In this document: positions 55,991-64,000 of the stretch, piece after piece | Position numbering within the stretch: the stretch's first letter is position 1 | Layout: every line of letters begins with the position of its first letter | Source of the DNA: Prinia subflava | Taxonomy: Eukaryota > Chordata > Aves > Passeriformes > Cisticolidae | Assembly: GCF_021018805.1 (NCBI RefSeq) | Contig: NW_026960608.1 | Span: forward strand, 1,178,001 to 1,242,000 | Length of the DNA stretch: 64,000 nucleotides | Direction of reading: 5' to 3' | Notes under the pieces: model-generated | What the model was told of the DNA's origin: nothing | The model's database searches: none | The model's input: only the letters and a program-made list of their open reading frames with translations | Program-made: the position numbers and the translations under genes

Positions 55991-57489
55991 AATCCTGAGT
56001 CCATGCTGTAAATATTGGACAAAAATTTCCAAACTTTTCCTGACCAAACCAAACCCATCAGGTCCCTCCAGGACCAGCCAGTGAGGATCTGTCCCAGCCA
56101 ACTCCTCCCAGATCTCTTCAGCTCGGGCTGCAGTTTCAAACCTGGGGCAGGAATAAAACACATGTGAGACAGCCGGGATTCCATAGGAAAAAACCCCTTT
56201 TATTTAACAATAGGTTCAGGTTCAATCATGGCTCCATGGAGTTCAGCTGCCACAGAGCTGTTATTGATGCTGATGATATGCTACTGGGTGGGAGAGCCGG
56301 GAGAAGGCGAAAGGAATCAAAACCAGGAACATGACAGGAGCTCAGCCGAGGGAATTCTGGCACCGCTGGAGCCCCACCAGGAGCCAAGAAGGAAAATACA
56401 GCGTGGGGATGCCGAGGCCGGAGCCAGGATGTGCCCCTGCAGCTGAGGAAATGCCAGCATAGAGGGGCCTCCTTCCCCACACGGTGCCCAACCATTCCTG
56501 CTCAGCCCAAGCCTCATCCCGTGTGCCCTGCATCAGGAGCACGTCTGGGCTCCAGCTCCGTATCCACCTCTTGGCTAATGGCAGTAGAGGGTGGACAGGG
56601 AAAATCCGGCAGCCTGGCTGCTCCAGTGATGCCGTGGCACAGGGGTGGGGCAGTGGCAGCCCTGGCTGGTTGATGATAGGGCCAGGCCCCTCAGGATAGG
56701 GGACTGCACAGATGTGATTCTGTGGGATGTGGAGGTAGCACAGCTCTGAAATGTGGGAGCGCAGTGAGGATGTGAAAGGGTGCGGCACTGCCAGGATGGA
56801 GAGGGATGTCCATCCCTGCTCCAGCACCTCTGGAACCTCCCAGGAACCCTCTATCGATATAATGCAGGTTCACAGCCTAGCTCCTGAGAGCAACTGGGAG
56901 AACTGGGGGCTTCCGGATGCCTTCCAGCTGCCCATGACAAGTGCCACATGACACCGGAGATGGCTCCAGGCACAGCCACCACCCCTGGGCAGGGACCCTG
57001 CACTGAGGTGGGCACAGCTGAGGAGAAGCCACCCCAGCCCAGGCACCAAGAAGAGATGGGGCCATGATGAGCTGGCAGTTGGCAACCAAAATAGGCATAT
57101 AGAAAACAGGGATAGTTGGGAAAGGGATCTGCACCAGGAGCAGCTCCACAGGCCCAGAAAAGCAGAGCAGGATCTCGGTATGTTGCACTGAGTTCTGCAT
57201 CCGTGAGTCAGGGATTTTTTGGTTAAAGATAAGAAAGCAGATAAATTTGATGCTCCTTTAGGTCGCCATGTGTCCCCAAGTCTCTGCCCATGGCCAGAGC
57301 AGGGCTCAGAGCTCTTGGACTCACAGGGAATGAGCCACACATTCCGGGATGGAATAGAACCCCAGATTCCTGCCTCACTTTCTGCTTGGAGTCCATCTGA
57401 TCCTGCATTATATCGAGGGCAGGTCCCCAGTCCCGATCCCGGCAGTTCCCACACTCCAGCACAACCCACAGGCTCTGGGCTGAGCTCTA
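55991..57489. other. Unique-looking DNA downstream of EFNB1
   Basis: No exon or named repeat supported. A T-rich segment at about 56187-56206 has the look of a minus-strand poly(A) region, but no upstream exon could be tied to it. Confidence 0.4.
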
Positions 57490-59663
57490 TGACAATGTTT
57501 TACACCCGTTCTTGTGGTTAAAATTTCTTTTTTTTCCATCTTTTTTAAAGTTCTCATTTGTTTTTCTAAGAAAAAGCAACCAGAAAATAATTCAGAGTTT
57601 ATACAAAACATCTTTACATTATTTCTTCCAAAAAAGACTAGTATTTACACAAACAAAAGGGAGGGGGAAACAAAACTCAAAAAAAAAAAAAAAAAAAAAA
57701 AGGAAAAATCAACCATATTTCAATGCTTTCCATGAAAAGAACCTGAGGGACACACTCTGCTCCAGGACCCAGCAGCCCGAGGTGCTCAGCAAAAACCAAG
57801 AGTTCTGATTTCACCCTTTCTTTCCACATTTACAAGCTTTTGCAGCTGTTCCCAGCAGCAGGAGTGGGACTGATGTAGATCTCAGCTGGGGACGGCTACC
57901 ACGAGAAGCCACCGGCACTGTCATATCACTTGGTAAAACCTGTGGCCAGACTCTGTCCCTTCTCCACCAAAATCAAACTAAAACTACATTGTCCCCCCAC
58001 TTCCCTCTCCCCTCCGGCCACTACTCTCCAGGGATTCTACTGTCACTGTCACCATCACCACTGCTACCACCACCCAGCCAGGACTCTGCCCACTTCGTGA
58101 AACACAGGCTAAGGTTTGGCAGAGGGAAGAGGGAAAGGGGATTGTTTTAAGACACAATTCTCTGGGATTCCCCCATCGGGGAATGGGGGTCCTGGTGGGG
58201 GGCAGCTCCCGGGCCAGGATGGGCAGTGGATCCCACAGAGAAGAGAGGGATGGAAGGTGCTACACAGGGAAGCAGTGCTGAGTTGTGGAAGCAGGGGGAG
58301 CACCCACTGGGGCACATTTGTCCCGAGAGAAGCAGCCAGTTTGGGGCTCTGGAAGCAGAACCACTTCGGCATGCCAAGGGCAGGAGGGGAGCTGGGACAC
58401 CTTGCTCTGCTCCAGCCCAAATTCCTGCATTCCTGCTTTAAACTACAAACCAAACAATGAGACACCACAGGATGCTCCCATCCCACTCAGGGCCAAACCC
58501 CAGTGCAGCAGCCGGGCCCCCAGGCCACCAGATCCTCCCAGGCCACAGACCACCCCCCACCACCCCCCCCCCCCCGCTCTGCTCCCGCCCACTCCTTGTC
58601 AAGGCACTTTAGCAGAGCAGCTCCCTCACTCTTTGGGCACTTCCTAACGCAGGATTTGGGGCCCTGGGGACAGGCGGGAACAGCCCTACTGGCCCCACTC
58701 CTGCTCCCTGAGAAAAAGCAGCTATTGCTGGAAGGAAAAGAAAGTGAGGAAGGGGGGACAGCCCGAGGACAGGCAGTGACAGGGCACCGCCAGCCCCGCC
58801 AAGCTCACTGGCATCAGCCGCGGTGCTGGCGGCTCCTCCCGGGAAGAGGAAGCTGGGAATGATCACACCAGGCAGGCTCAACCCCTTCCAGTTTTGGGCA
58901 GGAGATGGGCAAGGCAAGGGCAGGGGAGCCTGGGCTGTGGGACCCCTGGGAGGTGGCAGGACAAGGAATGCTCCTGTGCCAGGAGCAGGGTGGGGAACAG
59001 GCACAGCAGGGGCTGGTCCCCAAAGCAAGTCCTGCCGAGGGGCACTGGATTCTTCAGGTAAACCAGGAGGGTGGAAAAGCCTTTGGCTCAGCTCCCAACC
59101 AAGCCAAGCCTGGTGCTCCAGCCTCTTGGGGGCTTCCAGCCCCAAGCACCAGCCTCCTCCTGACACTCCCAGCATGAGCTGCAGGTCGGGAACCTTTGTT
59201 TTCCAGTTTTCCTTTCCAAGGACAACCACCTGCAGTATGCCCAGCTTGGGAGGGGACTGCAGCTTCCCCCTGCCAACCCCTACTTTGCCTCCAGCAGGCT
59301 CAGCCCCAGCTTGATAAAAAGCCAAAGGCTTTTTCCCACAGTGGGATGCTCCAGAGGAGTCGGGAAGGGCTGCCAGGCCACGGCTGCTCTGCGTGGGGCA
59401 GGAGCAGTGTCCGGCCCCTCGCGCACTGAATGCTTGAGACAGGGTGGAGATAGAATTTTTTTTCTTTCTTTCTTTTTATAAAGGGACTAAAACAAGAGTC
59501 AACAGCAATGAACACAAAAGTTTCCAGGGGCAGTGGAGGGAGTGGGATCTGCCTCGTGGCCGGTGGGATCACGTGCTGGAAGGCAGTGACGGCATGTGCC
59601 TGGAGGCAGCAGGCCCGAGTCCTGCCCGGAATTCACAAAAATAAAAATGTTGCAAAAAATTAA

Positions 59664-59700
<37 letters not shown>

Positions 59701-60238
59701 GCAGTAATAGTAAATCGGGTTTGCCAGCTTCCTCCCTGCACAGTTGTCTGCATATTGGCACCTTGGCAAAGCATCCTCCTCCTCATCCCCCTGTGTGCTT
59801 GCTGCTCCTGGGACTGAGGCCCCGGCATTGCTCCAGGCTCCCGGACCCCGAAGCGCTGGCGGGCACTTCCTGCAGGGCCAGAGGGGTGACACAGGGAAAT
59901 CCCAAAGCTCAAAGGGGAGGTGGAATCTCTGGGTTTGCTAGTGGTGTCCTGAGCAAGAAAAGGCATGGCACCTGTCCCCCACAGCCGGCCACAGTCTGGA
60001 GGAGAAGAGGAGGAGGCTGAAGGCTCACCCTCAGAGTCTCGGGATTACAAAAGCTGAGAACTACAAAACTGAACACAAAGGGGAGAATCAGCACGTGAAC
60101 GTTGAGCCCTCCACTCCCCGGTGCCGCTCCCGGCGCTGCCTGTGCCATGCCGAGGGGGGCGTTTCGCTTCCTCCCTGTGGCGCCAGCCCCGTGCCCGGCG
60201 CTCCCGCGCTGCTGCATTGGCCATTCCCAGGCTGCTCC
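57490..60238 (-). other. EFNB1: Probable EFNB1 3' untranslated region
   Basis: Follows the EFNB1 stop codon without an intervening gene. The distal end (57490-57700) is AT-rich and contains motifs I recall from the conserved end of vertebrate EFNB1 transcripts (TACTAGTCTTTTTTGGAAG and GTAAAGATGTTTTGTATAAA on the minus strand). Long A and C homopolymers and an AAT microsatellite lie inside. The cleavage site was not determined, so the far end is approximate. Confidence 0.5.
59661..59700. repeat. (AAT)n microsatellite
   Basis: About 13 AAT units in the probable EFNB1 3' UTR; on the transcript strand they read ATT. Confidence 0.95.
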
Positions 60239-60627
60239 TCACACCTTGTAGTAAATGTTGGCTGGGCTCTGTGGGGGCATCTCCTGGACGATGTAGACGG
60301 GGTGCCCGTAGTCCCCGCTCACCTTCTCGTAGTGCGGGCAGTAGTTGTTCTCTGTAGTCCGTAAGGGGATGATGATGTCGCTGGGCTCCAAGCCCGCGTT
60401 CCCACTGCATTTGGGGCTGGCCAAGGTGCTGAGGGACAAGGCTGCGGCTCGCTGCTGCGTGTGCTTCCAGTGCCGCTTGCGGATCTTGATCAGGAGCACA
60501 ATGAGGAAGATGATGATGAGGATGAAGATGACACAGCTGGCACCAATGGCCGTGAACACGGCCACCTTGGAGCTCAGGAAGCCATTGTTGGGACCTTGGG
60601 TCTCCTGGCCATCCTGGTTGACGGAGC
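60239..60627 (-). CDS. EFNB1: Ephrin-B1, last coding exon (transmembrane and cytoplasmic)
   Basis: Ephrin-B1 is a membrane-anchored ligand of EphB receptors that also signals back into its own cell. This exon begins after an acceptor (…ccttgcag|GCTCC) and encodes the extracellular juxtamembrane stretch, the single transmembrane helix (about [20 protein letters not shown]) and the whole cytoplasmic tail. The tail holds the conserved tyrosine block ([20 protein letters not shown]) and ends in YYKV, the PDZ-binding motif typical of B-type ephrins. The stop TGA is at 60239-60241. The near-exact match of the last 33 residues to the vertebrate EFNB1 tail as I know it makes the paralogues EFNB2 and EFNB3 unlikely. 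The first codon is split with the preceding exon (phase 1), and the phases agree. Confidence 0.96.
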
Positions 60628-61575
60628 CTGCAAGGCAAGGGAAGACGGGGGTCAGAGAGGCAGACAGATCTGTGATCTGTCCATTCATGGATCACACCTG
60701 TGGAGCAGGGGGATGAGTTGCCCATTGGAGCTCCTCTCTGCCCTCCAAACTCAGCATAACATTCTCCTACCATGCTCCCAAGGAGGGAAGCCCCTCACCT
60801 CCAAGGGGATGGCACTTGCTCCCCACCTTCCCACCTGAGTCAGACCCACACATCTCTAGGAAAAACTGGGCAGGGCAGGCAGGAGCCCCAGGCATCCACA
60901 GAGAGGGCACCACACACCCTGTCCCCCACCCTGCACCACTGCTCTCCTTCCCATCTCCAAGTCTATGGAGCAGTGTTGATCGTGTCCAGGTGACACCATT
61001 CCAGACCTGGGGAACCTTTGCTCCCTACAACAGACCGGGATGCCCTGGTGAATGTGGGCTCTGACACCCAGATCCCCCCAGTCTCCAATTACTGACCCCT
61101 GGGCCAGGGCAGCTGCAGCCCCCACAGGAGCAGTGCTCAGAGGTCAATCCAGGCAGGAAGAAAAGGGAGACTCTTCCCAACTTCATCTGATTCCAGTTTG
61201 CTCTCAGAGGGGTCAGGAACTCAGGAAACCACCTTCAAAGGGCTCTTACACCCAAGGACCTCACCTCCTCCAAGCCCTCTCCGATGTACTGTGAGGAACA
61301 CATGGGAGGAGGAGGAAGAGTGCTGAAACAGCACTTCCCTGCTAAGCTCTGCCAAGAGCTGGGAAAACAAATCCAAGCTGCTCTGCACCTTGGGCTTGGG
61401 ACAGCAGCAGGATAGCAGAGATGGGCACAACACTTATGGCAAATCCATCCATATCCCAGATCTGGAGAGTCTGGTATCCCTGAGGTCCAAGCAACAAGCT
61501 CAACCTGGAGGGGCTTCATTGGCCCCAAGGCAGGCAGAGTCCCATCCCTCTCCTGGGGATCCCTGGAATACCCAC
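60628..61575 (-). other. EFNB1: EFNB1 intron before the last exon
   Basis: 948 bp bounded by GT (donor complement at 61571-61575, gtggg) and AG. No other feature seen. Confidence 0.9.
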
Positions 61576-61704
61576 CTGGCTTGCCGGGCTCCTCCACTGC
61601 CGGGACCTTGCTGTGCGGGCTCTGCGTGATGACCTTCATGGTTTTATCCGACTCCTTGCTCGGCCGACTTGTCGTCAGCTGCTCTGGGATCACTGTGTTT
61701 GGAT
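61576..61704 (-). CDS. EFNB1: Ephrin-B1, stalk exon
   Basis: 129 bp encoding most of the flexible extracellular stalk between the receptor-binding domain and the membrane: PNTVIPEQLTTSRPSKESDK, then KTMKVITQSPHSKVPAVEEP. PEQLTTSRPSKE is a well-conserved ephrin-B1 segment. The acceptor is …ctttcccag|AT and the donor CAG|gtgggt. Both ends are in phase 1 with the neighbours: the Asp codon is shared with the exon to the right, the Gly codon with the last exon. Length and phase agree with a functional exon. Confidence 0.94.
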
Positions 61705-62641
61705 CTGGGAAAGGGGAGGGGTGGATGAGAAGCCTTGATCCAACCTGGAAGGCAACAGCTTGTTCCCCCCTAAAGAAGTGCCCACAATTGTCAGCCACTC
61801 CCATGAAGCACAGGAGCACTGGGAGATGCTGAGAGCAACAGAGCAAGGCTGAGCTGCTCCAGGGCTTGTGGGAAGCAGGTCCCCACCCTAATTCCCTGCT
61901 TTGCTGTTTTCAGAGCTCCCGTGCATGGGTTGGGACAGGTTTCTTGCTCAGGCAGCAGGAGGAAGGGAAGGGCAGGCAGGAGGCCAAGGCTACAGCACAG
62001 CTTTGCCTGTTTATTATAAATAGACCCCAATGTGCAAACACAATAATGAGAAGCAGAATCAGGAGCTGCGCATCCAAGTCTGGGCCGAAACGAGCCCAGG
62101 GCATTGGTGCGGCTGGGAAGCAGCTTGGGATGGAGGTGGTGGGGTGCAGGAGCTCCAAGGGAAGAGCCCTTTTGTGATATCCCTGGTATCCCACTGCCAC
62201 CGGAGTCCCCACAGCCTGGTGGCCTCCACAGCTGAGAGCCACCAAGCCAAATCCCTGATGTCTGGCCAGTTACAATCCCCCCTTGGATGCCCGGGAAGTC
62301 ACAGGGGCACTGCCTGTGCCAGCCCCCGGGGCTGAGGCACTTGCAGGGCTCATGGGTCCTGTGCTGAGCTCACTTCCCACTGGAATACAGCCCACAAGGT
62401 AACCAGGAGCAATCACTCCTTTTCAATCCCAGTGCTCCGCACATGTGCCATGTTGGCAAGAGAAAAAAGGCAGGAAGAAAGATCCTAAAAATGCAATTCT
62501 GTTGAACTAATCCAGGAGTGCTCCCAGGAGCAGCTGGCCTGGCCTCAGTTTCCTTGGAATCTTGAATTCCTACATCCCCCAGAGGAACAGGGACCCTGGT
62601 TCAGGGGGCAGCAGGAGACCCCAGGGAACAGGAGGACTCAC
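61705..62641 (-). other. EFNB1: EFNB1 intron
   Basis: 937 bp with GT…AG ends; no recognisable repeat or conserved element noted. Confidence 0.9.
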
Positions 62642-62734
62642 CCTGCCCCACTTTCATGACAATCTTCATGGAGCGTGTCTTGCAGACCCCTCCTTCCCGG
62701 TTCTCCAGGCCACCCAGTGTGCCATTGGAAGTGG
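62642..62734 (-). CDS. EFNB1: Ephrin-B1, short exon at the end of the receptor-binding domain
   Basis: 93 bp encoding [20 protein letters not shown] followed by [10 protein letters not shown], the last strand of the Eph-binding (cupredoxin-like) domain with its conserved Cys and the Lys/Met-rich strand. The acceptor is …cttgcag|CC and the donor GCAGG|gtgag. The exon starts with two bases of a split Ala codon and ends with one base of the Asp codon completed by the stalk exon. The exons for the signal peptide and most of the receptor-binding domain are not in the window. Confidence 0.94.
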
Positions 62735-64000
62735 CTGCAAGAAAAGAGAGGGAATGTTAGACAGGTTCCTAGGAGCTAGAAGGGCACTGCTGAGCAGCCC
62801 TTTGCTGTTCCCTGGCATTACTGTGCAGGTCTCCACTGTCCCCTGGCACTGCCAATCAGATCCCAGCTATCCCCTGGCACCTCCTACTCTAGGGATTCAC
62901 TCCTGTCCCCCCATTACAGCCACATCTTCACACCTCAATCCAAAGCCCACCGAATTCCCAGCTCCTGTCCCTTCCAAAGCTGCCTACAGCAGTGAGGACA
63001 TGATCCCTGCAGCTTCCTCTCACTGCCACATCCACACAAGTGAGCCATCCTCCATGCCTGCACCCTCCTCCCCCTTTAATTCCTGGATAATTTCCTTTGC
63101 TCCTAGTGCAGAATGGGAACACTTGCATATGCACAGTTTAAATTACACATCTCTAATTACACCCTGTGCCTCAGTGAAGAATGTAAACTCAGAGCCCCAG
63201 TGGGTGCTGGAGGTTCTAATTGCAGGGCAGAAGTCACTTAAATTCACATTAACTTTTTGCTGGAGCTGGCATGGAGTTTTCAGCCCTTGGATCCCATGGG
63301 AGCACAGGGAAGGTCCCCCATTCTCCAGCCCTCTGGGGGGCTCAGGGCAGGGGGGACATGAGAGAATAAACCAAAACATGAGGATTTCAGGATTAAGCAC
63401 CTAAATGTCAGATTCTGCTAAACAGACTCAAAAAACTAGTTTCTGACCCCACCAGGGCCCTGGATGTGGCCACTGTGTCTGGCATGGAGCTGGATCTGCC
63501 CAGGGACCGGGATGGTTCCCACCCCATCACCTCCCTCCATTGCAGCAAACACAAATCATCCCAGAGCTCCACCAAATCCAACCACAGGGATCAATTCACC
63601 TAGGGAAGCAGGGAAACCTGGGAGGAGCTCAGCAACAGCTTGGGAAAGGCAATGAAATGGAGAATCATGGAGTTCAGAGATAATTTTCCAGACTGTCTTG
63701 GTTTGAAAAGACAGGTATCTGTCAGGGAAAGGTGGAGTTTCCCTTGGAATGGAGAATGTAAACCCCCTCCCTCCTAACTATTATAATTTTGAAATCAGGG
63801 GCTTTCAGGCTAAAATATGGGAATAGGAATAACAGTTCTTCACTAGGAATATTAAAAAATACAAATGCAGTAGTACAAAAAACAAACAAGCAAACAAATA
63901 AAAGTCCTAGAAAACCCTGACAGAGTCAGAGATACAACCTGACACCCTGTTGGTCAGGGTATTGGAAGCAGTCTAAATAAATCCTCCTGGAGTAACAGAT
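62735..64000 (-). other. EFNB1: EFNB1 intron (partial)
   Basis: Starts at the acceptor of the 93-bp exon and runs off the window. I saw no further exon on the minus strand. An H-type LTR begins inside it at 63694. Confidence 0.8.
63694..64000. repeat. Family-H passerine LTR, cut by the window end
   Basis: Starts TGTCTTGGTTTGAAAAGACAGG and tracks 48226 through 'gaatggagaatgtaaacccc'-like, 'ctttcaggctaaaatatggg' and 'aataggaataacagttcttc'. The right end is outside the window. Confidence 0.88.

Noticed and set aside
58609..59325. 238-codon minus-strand frame in the EFNB1 3' UTR
   Set aside because: It lies downstream of the EFNB1 stop, is Pro/Gly/Leu-rich without domains, and is explained by GC-rich UTR sequence.
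60045..60773. 242-codon minus-strand frame over the last EFNB1 exon
   Set aside because: It overlaps the true EFNB1 frame in a different register; the His/Arg-rich product is a shadow.

Overview
The window is vertebrate nuclear DNA, almost certainly from a songbird. It has CR1 LINE 3' ends on both strands, several endogenous retrovirus (ERV) families with avian-type gag, pol and env, and an LTR of the very common passerine type that starts TGTCTTGGTTTG. The only host gene I can name is ephrin-B1 (EFNB1) on the minus strand at the right end. Three coding exons are present, with intact splice sites and matching phases; the 5' exons lie beyond position 64000.

Layout. 1-7.9 kb is unique-looking DNA with CR1 fragments. 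8.3-16.7 kb is a solo LTR (family C', minus) split by ERV-A, a recent plus-strand provirus. ERV-A has an almost intact pol, an env with one internal stop, and a gag that has lost most of its capsid. 16.9-24.5 kb is ERV-F, a very young minus-strand provirus with no working genes. Its body carries a 7 x 193 bp satellite, a second repeat array, a captured CR1, and a 3 kb stretch with strong strand-asymmetric loss of CC. 24.7-31.9 kb is mostly unique sequence with an alpharetrovirus-like solo LTR, a CR1 and a family-G solo LTR. 31.9-52.3 kb is one plus-strand provirus (ERV-B) broken by six insertions, one of which (F) itself contains another (G). 52.3-57.4 kb is unique DNA with minisatellites. 57.5-64 kb is the EFNB1 3' UTR and exons, with another LTR in the upstream intron.

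How the parts relate. ERV-A and ERV-B share an 18-nt primer-binding site and 4-bp target duplications, but their envelopes are unrelated. ERV-C and ERV-F are defective, yet their paired LTRs are identical or nearly so. They also share a GC-rich stretch of 5' leader, which suggests both were recently copied in trans by a helper virus. The retroviral genes are old genomic copies and are described only as they stand, with their breaks.

Limits: boundaries and target-site duplications were read by eye, and family names (A, B, C, C', E, F, G, H) are local labels. No database search was possible.
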